This document shows, one piece after another, positions 56,057 to 64,000 of a DNA stretch of 64,000 nt. The position numbers and the translations under genes are program-made. A model generated the notes under the pieces. That model did not search any database. It worked only from the letters and a program-made list of their open reading frames with translations, and was not told the DNA's origin. The DNA is from an uncultured Roseburia sp. Its GTDB lineage: Bacteria; Bacillota; Clostridia; Lachnospirales; Lachnospiraceae. Position 1 is the stretch's first letter; every line of letters begins with the position of its first letter. The stretch spans positions 56,608 through 120,607 of the forward strand of contig CAKREH010000007.1 in NCBI GenBank assembly GCA_934317215.1. Reading direction: 5' to 3'.

Positions 56057-58693
56057 TTAATCTTCTTCCACCGTCCAAGTACCATCATTATGAAACACTA
56101 TGGTAATATTGTCATATTCCATAGCAGTTGTATTGCCTTCCACAATTAATTTAGAATCAGCTGCTTCCACATTTGAACAAGTATTTATTTTATCAGTAAT
56201 TTCAGAAATTACGTCATCATTTAATTCCAATAATGTATATAAATTACCATTCAACAACTGATATACATATACCTGGGACGCTCCATAGGTAGACCCGACT
56301 ACGCTTAGGGATAATATAATTTCTTCTATTCCATCTCCTGTCAAATCTATGGTTTGAACACTGCCAATCCATCCACCATAATTATCTCCTGAATCATAAA
56401 CCTCTTGTAAAACACTTCCATTATCTAATGTTATTATCATTTTTGTAGTATATGGAAAATCAGGATATGTATTTTCAACTTCTACAACAGCACCATTCAT
56501 AGAAGTTTTATCGTAATATTCATCTTTATTCTCTTCATTATTACTTTCCCATACAGGTTCTCTCCAAAATCCAAATTCAGAGATGGTATTATCTTCTTTG
56601 CCCCTAAACCAAATATGTTTATCTTCATAAGAATACTCATAATCACCAATATCTGGTTGAATCGTATCTTCTTTCCAATCTTTTAAAGAAACTTGGGCTT
56701 GTTTTACATCCATTCCGACATTGATCCCAAATAATGAATACATATCTCCCTCTATATAAATTTCGTCAACAGCTGTACTTTCAACGTAATTACCATATTG
56801 AATACCTTCTCCTATTATCCAATTTTCATGATCGCCTGTTTCATCACTATAGCTTCCACCTACCACACCATAAAAATCCGAAAAACTATCTAACCATTGT
56901 GTCAAATCGACATACGGCTCTTCCTCTAACTCTATCATAGCAGACAGTTTATCAGAGTTATAATTATTCAGATATTCTTTATTATCTTCTGGCAAAAATC
57001 CATAGCATTTATTTTCATTCGTCGTATCAACATTTTTCAACTGCACCAAATATCCTGCAATTTCTTCGTTGATATTATTTTGATATTCAATCAAATCTGG
57101 TACTGCCGTCTTTGTTTCTTCGTTCAATGCACCTAATGCCGCATCTCTTGTTATGTAACAGAATTTCAGATATGTATAACAATATTGACTTATTTTATAT
57201 AAATTTTCCGGAGTAATATTATTCACATCACTAAATATTGAATTTCTTAATGTCTGATATGAAGTAAATGAATCTGCCTGAAATATACTTGCATACATGG
57301 AAAGCATAAAACTATCTGTATTGCTCAGTCCTTCTTTATAAAATGGTATGTTCGCAGACATAACACTCCATCCTATTAACATTAAATTTGCTGTTAAGCC
57401 AAAAGAAGCTGTCAGATCTGCCGCCTCAAAAATTAAATCATCATAATTTTCTTTTAAATATCTCAACGCTGAATATGTTGCAATATCGGTCTTTAAAGTG
57501 CCTACATAATTGACAATTCCATTTTTCATCGCATTTGACATAACACTCTGAGAATCTGTGTTTACAACAAATTTACTTAATGCATTTACTGCATACTTAT
57601 CTTGATTCTGAAACTCATCTGCAAATCCAACTACTTCTGCAACTTTATAAAATTTATCAAGAAAACTGGTTGCTTCTGCTACTCCTTTTCCCACTTTTGT
57701 ATATAATTCTGTCGCATCAGAAAAGAATTTTGCTTTGTCACATGCATTTTCTAATGCCTGATAAGATTTATTATAAGCAGCTATACTTGCATTATTATCT
57801 ACGTCTATCTGAGATTTCAAATGATTACTTGTCTTTAACAAATTGTCAATATTTTCATCTAATTGCTTATCGATTGCATTGATTGCTTTTCCTAATGCCC
57901 CTTTACCGTCAAAATGAGACATTAACTTGTTCATTGCTTTTACTTCTTGTTGTAATTCAGCATCTGAATATGTACAAAATAACATTGCCAGTTCTTCACT
58001 ATATTTCGAATCATATGCAGAACTGTCTAACGCAAAATTTTGTATCGACTGTACCCATGATTCCCCGTCCATATTTAGCAGCCCATTAAACATAGTTACA
58101 ACAAAAGAAGCCTTCCCCATAGTATCTTCATTTTTTTCCGAAATACCTATGTCATCCTGCCAATCAAATAAATACGTTTGATTATTTTTTAAAACATCCA
58201 TATAAATATCAATGATATTTTTACTTGGCATATCAATTAAAATCGTGTTATCCACAACCAACATGCTGCTATTTAATAACAGCAGCGAATATTCTAATGG
58301 AATCCACACACCATTTTCATTTTTTATGGTTTCAAACGGTGCTTCATAAGAATCAGCCATTTGCGTAAACAGCATATGTCCAACCTTTGTACTGTCATAA
58401 TAAAATACTGTCAGACCATATGGTACTTTTTCATCTGCATCCCGATTATAAATAGAAACATATTCCTCAGACATCCCAACTTCATATCCAAGCCTTGTCC
58501 CAAGTTCTTCTGCATTTGCATAGACATTATCATTTTTTATCATAACCTGTAACGTTTCCGCATTGCCAATATTATCGGAAAATTCAACCGGCACGGTATG
58601 ATATGCTTCTTCTGTGCTTTCATCCGCCAAAACGATATTCGAAGACGATATTAACATAGCAATACATAATACTAAACTTATGATTTTTCTCAT
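56057..58693 (-). CDS. Large secreted protein with copper-amine-oxidase-like stalk domain
   Basis: 878 residues. Signal peptide MRKIISLVLCIAMLISSSNI. Residues 45-160 (VMIKNDNVYANAEELGTRLG, ENGVWIPLEYSLLLL) have the copper-amine-oxidase N-terminal (stalk) pattern. A long helical region (170-560) includes AINAIDKQLDENIDNLLKTS. The C-terminal part has VVGGSYSDETGDHENW, LFGINVGMDVKQAQVSL and IDLTGDGIEEIILSLSVVGS, an FG-GAP-like calcium loop. Start overlaps the upstream lipoprotein stop by ATGA. Function unknown. Confidence 0.78.
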   Translation of the reverse strand: MRKIISLVLCIAMLISSSNIVLADESTEEAYHTVPVEFSDNIGNAETLQVMIKNDNVYANAEELGTRLGYEVGMSEEYVSIYNRDADEKVPYGLTVFYYDSTKVGHMLFTQMADSYEAPFETIKNENGVWIPLEYSLLLLNSSMLVVDNTILIDMPSKNIIDIYMDVLKNNQTYLFDWQDDIGISEKNEDTMGKASFVVTMFNGLLNMDGESWVQSIQNFALDSSAYDSKYSEELAMLFCTYSDAELQQEVKAMNKLMSHFDGKGALGKAINAIDKQLDENIDNLLKTSNHLKSQIDVDNNASIAAYNKSYQALENACDKAKFFSDATELYTKVGKGVAEATSFLDKFYKVAEVVGFADEFQNQDKYAVNALSKFVVNTDSQSVMSNAMKNGIVNYVGTLKTDIATYSALRYLKENYDDLIFEAADLTASFGLTANLMLIGWSVMSANIPFYKEGLSNTDSFMLSMYASIFQADSFTSYQTLRNSIFSDVNNITPENLYKISQYCYTYLKFCYITRDAALGALNEETKTAVPDLIEYQNNINEEIAGYLVQLKNVDTTNENKCYGFLPEDNKEYLNNYNSDKLSAMIELEEEPYVDLTQWLDSFSDFYGVVGGSYSDETGDHENWIIGEGIQYGNYVESTAVDEIYIEGDMYSLFGINVGMDVKQAQVSLKDWKEDTIQPDIGDYEYSYEDKHIWFRGKEDNTISEFGFWREPVWESNNEENKDEYYDKTSMNGAVVEVENTYPDFPYTTKMIITLDNGSVLQEVYDSGDNYGGWIGSVQTIDLTGDGIEEIILSLSVVGSTYGASQVYVYQLLNGNLYTLLELNDDVISEITDKINTCSNVEAADSKLIVEGNTTAMEYDNITIVFHNDGTWTVEED

Positions 58694-59286
58694 TTAACAT
58701 CCTCCTCACTATTTTCCTGAATCATCTGCTTCATCAATTTCTGATATGCCGTTATTAAATTTCCTGTTATTCCATTCATAAATTCCTGTGTTGAATAGTC
58801 TGCTGTAAATATACCCTCTTCATAGTTATACGGCACTTTAACTTCACACTTTGTTTTCTCTGCCACTGCAATATAGTTGTATATATATTCTTCGAAACTT
58901 TCTTCCGTCAAATTTTCTTCTTTCATAACATTTTCAAATATATTCATAAGTTCCGGTGCAGTAATTTCATACGCAATATACTCTTTGGTTATCTCTTTTA
59001 TTTTGATAGAATCCTGCTCCACAATCTTAGTAATAATGCCATTACTGGAATTTTCAGAATCTTCAAAGAAATCCGCCAATTTTTCGTCTGTTACAAAATT
59101 TCCAGTTCCTAAAATTATGGTTTCGACAGCTTTCATATCCTTATTAGTAACTGCTTCAACTATTTTTTCTGCTTCTGTCTCAACAGCCTTATCCGTTCCA
59201 CATGCTGAAAAACATAATGCACATACCAAACCAATCATTAGTAACTTCTTTTTTGTAGACTTTTTAACTTTTCTGGTATTATACAT
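58690..59286 (-). CDS. Lipoprotein of the DUF5105 type
   Basis: 198 residues. Lipoprotein signal MIGLVCALCFSAC with cleavage before Cys29. The folded part (AEKIVEAVTNKDMKAVETII, then FEEYIYNYIAVAEKTKCEV) resembles small DUF5105/NTF2-like lipoproteins. AAGGAGATGGCCT precedes the ATG. Translationally coupled to the 878-residue protein by a four-base overlap, so the two may act together at the surface. Confidence 0.75.
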   Translation of the reverse strand: MYNTRKVKKSTKKKLLMIGLVCALCFSACGTDKAVETEAEKIVEAVTNKDMKAVETIILGTGNFVTDEKLADFFEDSENSSNGIITKIVEQDSIKIKEITKEYIAYEITAPELMNIFENVMKEENLTEESFEEYIYNYIAVAEKTKCEVKVPYNYEEGIFTADYSTQEFMNGITGNLITAYQKLMKQMIQENSEEDVK

Positions 59287-59510
59287 AGGCCATCTCCTTT
59301 TTCATTTTTATTGATTTTATTAGATGTTTGTAAAATGCCACAAACCATCTAAATGCTGCATTTTTGTTGTAAAAAATATCTCCTTAAGGTTTATGGTAAT
59401 ATAACATTGATAAAAAACTAAATACCAGTCCACCGAAAGGAGATATCCTCATGTGAGAGCACATAAGCAGATCACTTTATACCTGCTTTGAAAGATTGCC
59501 TTCAACTGTC
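59287..59510. other. Intergenic region with inverted segments and possible remnant
   Basis: ATGGTTTGTGGCATTTTAC-type inverted repeat (ATTAGATGTTTG near 59319 and CAAACCATCTAAAT near 59341) lies upstream of the lipoprotein gene. At 59439-59456 a strong ribosome site AAAGGAGATATCCTC is followed by ATG and an immediate TGA, as if a plus-strand gene start had been left after deletion. No coding continuation. Confidence 0.35.
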
Positions 59511-61595
59511 TTATTTCTTAATCTTAACTTTTTTCACTTTACTGAAATCTCCATATACTTTTTTGCCACCGACTTTCTTATAGGAACGAACCTTAAAATA
59601 ATATGTGTATCCTTTTGATAGTTTCTTTTGTGTATATTTTGTTGTTGATGCCTTTGAAATACTTTTTACTTTTCGATAACTGCCATTTTTATAATATGAC
59701 ATATATATCTCATATCCAGTAATACCGGACTGTTTTTTCCACGTTACAGTCGCTTTTTTGCTTCCTGTATTTTTTACGGAATTTAGTGTTACCTTTGCCG
59801 GAGCCGCCTTTGCTTCTGCTGATAACGACTGTGTTCCATAACTGTATTCTCCATTTATGATCTTATATGGCTGAACAATATAATAATATGTTTTACCCGG
59901 CTTTACTTTTTTATCTATATAGCTGGATGTTTTTTTATTGTTAATAGTCACCAGTTCCTGATAGGTTCCGTACTTTTTTGTGTTACGATACAACGTATAT
60001 CCGTCGGCATCATTGTACTTGTTCCATTGCAGCTTTATTTTATTATAGGCAATGGATGCTGCTTTTAATGTCGGAGCCGTTGAAGTATAACAGGGATTTA
60101 CGCTTAGACTGTAAGTTGCCTTACTATAATTATTATCGTTAATTTTTATATAATAATCCCCTGCGCCAAGATTGAGAGCCTCACTCTCCGACGATGTTTC
60201 AGCTCCGGAACTTCCCTGGCTGCTCAATTCATTTGTTGCTGCATCATATACATATATTCTCCAGTAAGTACTATCACTACCTGATCTCTGGTGATTAAAC
60301 TTTATTTTATAATTTCCTGTCTGATCTAAATGAAACTTATAATAATCATTGTCAGAACTTCTCTGCAGTGCTCCATAATATAATGTTCCCACTGTAATTG
60401 AATCTGCCGTTCCATATCCATCATTTTCCTCTGTTTCCCAATAACTGCTCTCTATATAGCTGATCTGGAACGTATATGTATCAATGCTATGTTCATAAGG
60501 CGAAATCACCATATAATAATTTCCCGCAGGAAGTCCTAACTCTGCCGTTGAAATATTATGATCAACGCCTCTTATCTCCTCGTACAATAATTCATTTGTC
60601 TTTTCATCATAGATGTACAATTTCCAGTAAATACTGTTATCATTTAAAATATTATGTTGAAAATTAATTTGGATCTTACCCGGATTTCCAACTGTAAATT
60701 TATAGTAATCCTTTTCTGAAGAATACTGACTGGCTCCATGATATTCTTTATTCAATAGAACCGGTGTCGCCGTTCCATATCCATCGTTTGGCTCTGCTTC
60801 CCACGCATCCGTATTCTCATAATTAACCTGAAAGTTATAAGTTGCATCACTATACTCCCACGATTGAATAACAACATAATAAGTTCCCGATGAAAGACCA
60901 ACCTCTGCACTGTTGCATTCTGCCTCTGTTCCCTTCACATCCAGTCTCAAAAGTTCTTCTGTTTTTTCATTTTTAACATATACATTCCAATAGGTACAAG
61001 CATTCTGTAAAATACCATGCTTAAAATTAATACTGATCTTGCCCGGATTGCTTAATGTAAATTTATAATAATCTTTATCATCTCCAGACTGAATAGCCCC
61101 ATAGTACCTTGTATTCGTATTAATGGAATCAGCAGTCCCATACCCATCATTTGGTTCAGATTCCCACACATCAGATGCTCCATAATTGAGACGGAATGTA
61201 TAGGATGCCGAACTATATGACCATGATTCAACCTGCATATAATAATTTCCCGCAGACAATCCAACATCCATACTGGTTTTTTCGGTTTCAGTTCCTGCGG
61301 AATACGTGGTCATGACACATTCCTGATCCATATTATAAATATTGATTTCCCAGAACCGATTGGTTTCGCTCAAATTTTCATGTTTAAATGTCACGTTTAT
61401 CTGCCCTGCACTCGGAAGTGTAAAATAATACTGCTGTCTTTCACTACTTGACGACAGATTACCACGATATGTAGTGTTTACTGTTATATTGTTTTTCACA
61501 TTATCAGCTTTTACACTATAAACACCCAGTATTAAAAATAATCCGGTTAAAAGAAATAATATCTTTTGATTAATCATCCATTTGTGTTTTTTCAT
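59511..61595 (-). CDS. Secreted protein with four PPC-like domains and FnIII end
   Basis: 694 residues. Signal peptide (ILFLLTGLFLILGVYSVKA). Four repeats of about 110 residues follow between 35 and 490; each has a core like KDYYKFTLSNPGKISINFKH, a Tyr-Trp strand, and SAGNYYMQVESWSYSSASYT, the bacterial pre-peptidase C-terminal pattern; the linkers read SEPNDGYGTADSI or EAEPNDGYGTA. Two FnIII-like domains follow, ending YGDFSKVKKVKIKK. The C-terminal domain resembles that of 11413-13515, suggesting a shared surface role. Confidence 0.85.
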   Translation of the reverse strand: MKKHKWMINQKILFLLTGLFLILGVYSVKADNVKNNITVNTTYRGNLSSSSERQQYYFTLPSAGQINVTFKHENLSETNRFWEINIYNMDQECVMTTYSAGTETEKTSMDVGLSAGNYYMQVESWSYSSASYTFRLNYGASDVWESEPNDGYGTADSINTNTRYYGAIQSGDDKDYYKFTLSNPGKISINFKHGILQNACTYWNVYVKNEKTEELLRLDVKGTEAECNSAEVGLSSGTYYVVIQSWEYSDATYNFQVNYENTDAWEAEPNDGYGTATPVLLNKEYHGASQYSSEKDYYKFTVGNPGKIQINFQHNILNDNSIYWKLYIYDEKTNELLYEEIRGVDHNISTAELGLPAGNYYMVISPYEHSIDTYTFQISYIESSYWETEENDGYGTADSITVGTLYYGALQRSSDNDYYKFHLDQTGNYKIKFNHQRSGSDSTYWRIYVYDAATNELSSQGSSGAETSSESEALNLGAGDYYIKINDNNYSKATYSLSVNPCYTSTAPTLKAASIAYNKIKLQWNKYNDADGYTLYRNTKKYGTYQELVTINNKKTSSYIDKKVKPGKTYYYIVQPYKIINGEYSYGTQSLSAEAKAAPAKVTLNSVKNTGSKKATVTWKKQSGITGYEIYMSYYKNGSYRKVKSISKASTTKYTQKKLSKGYTYYFKVRSYKKVGGKKVYGDFSKVKKVKIKK

Positions 61596-61693
61596 AACTT
61601 ATCATTCTCCTTTATTGTAATTTTGTTATCTTAACATTTTCTAGCTTATAACAATACTTGCCGAATTGTATTATTAAAATAATATCCCTTTAT

Positions 61694-62716
61694 TTAACGT
61701 CTAATTTCTCTCCAATACCTTTCAATATCCAGATTTGTCCTTATACACCCCGCATTATAATCCAATCTGTCCAGTGACTCACTGATTGCCTGTTGATTGC
61801 TGTTATTAATGCTCATCTGGTGATGCAGTTCATCAAATAAGTTCTTTGTCTGCTGCTGTGAATCTTTAATTGCATTATACAGCATGAACTGGTTGGTCTT
61901 TATTTCTTCCAGTTTTCTTATGACTTCATCTAACTTTGCCAAAATCCGCTGCTTGTATATTTCATCCTCAAACTTATTGTATGCCCCATGAACACCTGTC
62001 AACGAGCTGCATCTTTCATATTTTAAATATTCATAAAAGGATGAAACAGCTACCAGATTTCTATATTTTTCTCCAATTATATTAACACTGTAAAGATTGG
62101 TTAATAACACATCTGTTCTTTTATAGATTAATCTTAATTTTTCCCGTTCCGGTATCAATACATTATTGATATATTTTTGATTGCTAAGAATAGCTTGCTG
62201 ACTGTTGAGTTCGATTTCTTCATTTTCTCTTATGATATGTAAATTTCTTATTTTAGTATTGCGACGATCCCTTATCAAACTAACAACCGCAATACTAACA
62301 CATACCAGGAATCCCAACACAAGTAATTTAAAACTCCACATTGTCTGCCATTCTTTAAAAGAAACTTCCATAAAAAGCAAAACACCTGGCCAAACAAAAG
62401 ACAAAATTATAGATAATACCTTATCAATAATTTCACCAATACCAAATGCCTTTTGTGATAATATATCAATCATAAATCCAATCCACGCTATCCAATATGC
62501 TCCAACCAGTGCAAGCATTATATAAATAACTATATCAAGCACTATAGATTGATTTTTTTGTGGTTGCTGATATTCTACATTAGCATTTTCTTCAATCATA
62601 TATTTTGCTTTATCAATTTCACTTTTTATCCGGTTAAATGCATATGTAACCTCATATTTCTGCTTTTCCAGACGGTACACATTATAAAGATATCTTGTAA
62701 GCTCATTTGTCGTCAT
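61694..62716 (-). CDS. Membrane protein with flanking coiled coils
   Basis: 340 residues. A helical start (MTTNELTRYLYNVYRLEKQK) leads to hydrophobic segments near 57-80 (IVLDIVIYIMLALVGAYWIA), 92-115 and 128-147 (LLVLGFLVCVSIAVVSLI). The rest is helical and predicted to be coiled (RIRENEEIELNSQQAILSNQ type), ending ESLDRLDYNAGCIRTNLDIE. GAGGAAAAGATT precedes the ATG. No family recognised. Confidence 0.7.
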   Translation of the reverse strand: MTTNELTRYLYNVYRLEKQKYEVTYAFNRIKSEIDKAKYMIEENANVEYQQPQKNQSIVLDIVIYIMLALVGAYWIAWIGFMIDILSQKAFGIGEIIDKVLSIILSFVWPGVLLFMEVSFKEWQTMWSFKLLVLGFLVCVSIAVVSLIRDRRNTKIRNLHIIRENEEIELNSQQAILSNQKYINNVLIPEREKLRLIYKRTDVLLTNLYSVNIIGEKYRNLVAVSSFYEYLKYERCSSLTGVHGAYNKFEDEIYKQRILAKLDEVIRKLEEIKTNQFMLYNAIKDSQQQTKNLFDELHHQMSINNSNQQAISESLDRLDYNAGCIRTNLDIERYWREIRR

Positions 62717-62952
62717 AATCTTTTCCTCTATTTGTATTGTGAAAGATTTTTATTATATCAAATTTCAACATTTTAACGATAATACAATTTCACATCTGAA
62801 AATCCAACAATAGTCCCGGCGTTTGCGGGCACTTCAATTGTTAAACACCTTGTATTTTTAACGAAATATCTACGATTTTAGGCAAATCATAAATACCCAC
62901 CGAAACAGTTTTTACCAACTGTCCCTAGAAATATATCTTTTATCCTTCATCT
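62717..62952. other. Intergenic region, nothing recognised
   Basis: 236 bases of AT-rich DNA before the coiled-coil protein gene; no frame, repeat or clear hairpin seen. Confidence 0.4.
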
Positions 62953-63804
62953 CTACTCGCCCCTAAAATAACAAACCTGACTCATACCATTATTACTCTT
63001 TACAAAACAAACACTGTTATAATCAGCAAACATGTTCTCATCTGACAGTATGACTCCTTGAAAATTATAATTAGAGTTCTGAACATCAATGTATCCATAA
63101 TCCACTGTTTTCTTACCATTTGGTGTAATTACACATACCTGATTATCAGAATTTGAAAATAAATAAGATTCCTTTTCTATTCCTAATGTAAAATAACGCT
63201 CATCATAAACAGGATTTCCTGATGCATCCTCATATTTCCATGTATCATTTGTCTGATATATTTTACAATTTTTATTTTCGCCAATGTAGTACTCATACGG
63301 ATGACTGGAATCCATTACTAATTGCACATTTTTTTCCTGAAGTTCATCATATGACAATCCACTTTCAGCAATATTTACATTTCCAGTTGGATCAATTACA
63401 ACTTTACTGTATGTGCTATCATCCATTCCTAAATAAATCCAATAATTTTCCCCCTCATTGCCATCTACATTAGAAAAGAAACCTCCATCCCACTGTTGCA
63501 ATGTATTTCCATTTACATCACACAAATATACGCCATCAGAAGTAATCTCTACCGAAGCAGCACCCGTAACTTTATATTCAGTTTCCGCAATCAGATAGAG
63601 GTTTGGATTGATCCAATGTATTTCTGCATACGTTGCACCTGGCTGCAATGTGATGGAAAATAAAAAATCACCATTCTCTTTATAAACTTTTCGTTCCTGG
63701 GTTTCCCCGTTACTTGTAATAAAAAAAGGAGCATCGTTGTCTGCTGTTCCAATCTCATAAGAAATCGTATCAACCTCCTCATCAAACAGCTTATTCCCTT
63801 TCAC
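62953..63804 (-). CDS. Beta-rich protein, probably incomplete at the N-terminus
   Basis: From a GTG at 63804 the frame has 283 residues: MKGNKLFDEEVDTISYEIGT, then many Tyr/Asp-rich strands (YLIAETEYKVTGAASVEITS, GVYLCDVNGNTLQQWDGGF), suggesting a beta-propeller-like fold. No ribosome site stands before the GTG, and the same frame continues upstream with protein-like sequence (ILPVEYDNIYFIN, KSGENANVYILTTYEDKKEV) to a stop at 63985-63987 without any ATG. A signal peptide is missing. Most likely the real start was lost or lies across a frameshift near 63.96 kb. Confidence 0.6.
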   Translation of the reverse strand: MKGNKLFDEEVDTISYEIGTADNDAPFFITSNGETQERKVYKENGDFLFSITLQPGATYAEIHWINPNLYLIAETEYKVTGAASVEITSDGVYLCDVNGNTLQQWDGGFFSNVDGNEGENYWIYLGMDDSTYSKVVIDPTGNVNIAESGLSYDELQEKNVQLVMDSSHPYEYYIGENKNCKIYQTNDTWKYEDASGNPVYDERYFTLGIEKESYLFSNSDNQVCVITPNGKKTVDYGYIDVQNSNYNFQGVILSDENMFADYNSVCFVKSNNGMSQVCYFRGE

Positions 63805-64000
63805 GTCATATACTTCTTTTTTATCCTCGTACGTTGTTAGTATGTATACGTTTGCATTTTCACCAGATTTAACTTCGTCATCATTAATAAAATAAATATT
63901 ATCATACTCAACAGGCAGAATTTCTCGTATAATAAGTGTATGACCAATAGAAATGATGGTTATGCACTTATTCTTTCTATAGATTTATAGATGATCTGAG

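Noticed and set aside
59439..59520. Start of a plus-strand gene after a strong ribosome site
   Set aside because: ATG is followed at once by TGA and no coding sequence continues.

Overview
The window looks like chromosome from a gut Lachnospiraceae (Firmicutes), most like the Roseburia/Agathobacter group. This rests on gene content: type III glutamine synthetase, an HprK-Crh pair, the murB-rapZ-whiA order, family-typical small proteins (DUF5688, DUF6472, DUF4250, DUF6106), strong AGGAGG ribosome sites and moderate-to-low GC. It is inference from families, not from a marker gene.

Layout. (1) 1-14.1 kb is accessory DNA: an unrecognised truncated gene, an AT-rich orphan, a recombination module (DUF932, YqaJ exonuclease, RecT annealase, DUF5688), a zinc-ribbon/MORN membrane protein cluster with an XRE regulator, a MobC-relaxase pair with an oriT-like hairpin, an excisionase-like gene, a large secreted Ig/FnIII protein, and an MntA-HepT pair whose HepT is truncated. 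tRNA-Gln(CUG) follows. (2) 14.6-18.4 kb: YigZ and a class A PBP. (3) 18.4-24.3 kb: a minus-strand run of very small proteins with a Mor-type activator and a DUF697 protein, facing a plus-strand operon of HTH protein, Hanks-type membrane kinase and TPR-like membrane protein. (4) 24.3-26.7 kb: a PdaC/RsiV-like protein, then a 1.45 kb segment between 71-bp direct repeats carrying HEPN/MNT and an integrase remnant. (5) 26.7-33.1 kb: nitrogen cluster glnN-glnK-amtB, then fba and a lipid kinase. (6) 33.1-42.8 kb: one long minus-strand housekeeping run, ftsH-uvrC-hprK-M18 peptidase-murB-rapZ-whiA-crh-lipid kinase. (7) 43-50.6 kb: pyrG, a lipoprotein amidase, small conserved proteins, a YgjP-like peptidase, a candidate structured RNA, and a two-gene SufB-like/SufC set. 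(8) 51-54.7 kb: glycogen debranching enzyme with an internal 5x14-residue repeat, a hairpin-rich 1 kb spacer, tRNA-Phe and tRNA-Gly. (9) 54.8-64 kb: a minus-strand run of lipoproteins, secreted repeat proteins and a coiled-coil membrane protein.

How the parts connect. HprK and Crh lie in one operon, so the Ser46 phosphorylation arm of carbon regulation is encoded together with cell-wall and division genes. GlnN, the PII protein GlnK and AmtB form an ammonium assimilation unit; glnK and amtB share an unusual tandem leader repeat. Two TTGCAT-N17-TATAAT promoters with an almost identical palindrome (9.65 and 13.56 kb) link the zinc-ribbon cluster and the secreted Ig protein to the XRE regulator encoded between them.

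The least explained signals are: two copies of a foldback element (47.5 and 53.6 kb) that each keep two hairpins with ATGGAY hexaloops on covarying stems; a predicted pseudoknotted stand-alone RNA at 47.8-48.0 kb; and the small-protein/Mor/kinase neighbourhood at 18.4-24.3 kb. No CRISPR array, rRNA gene or intact transposase was seen.
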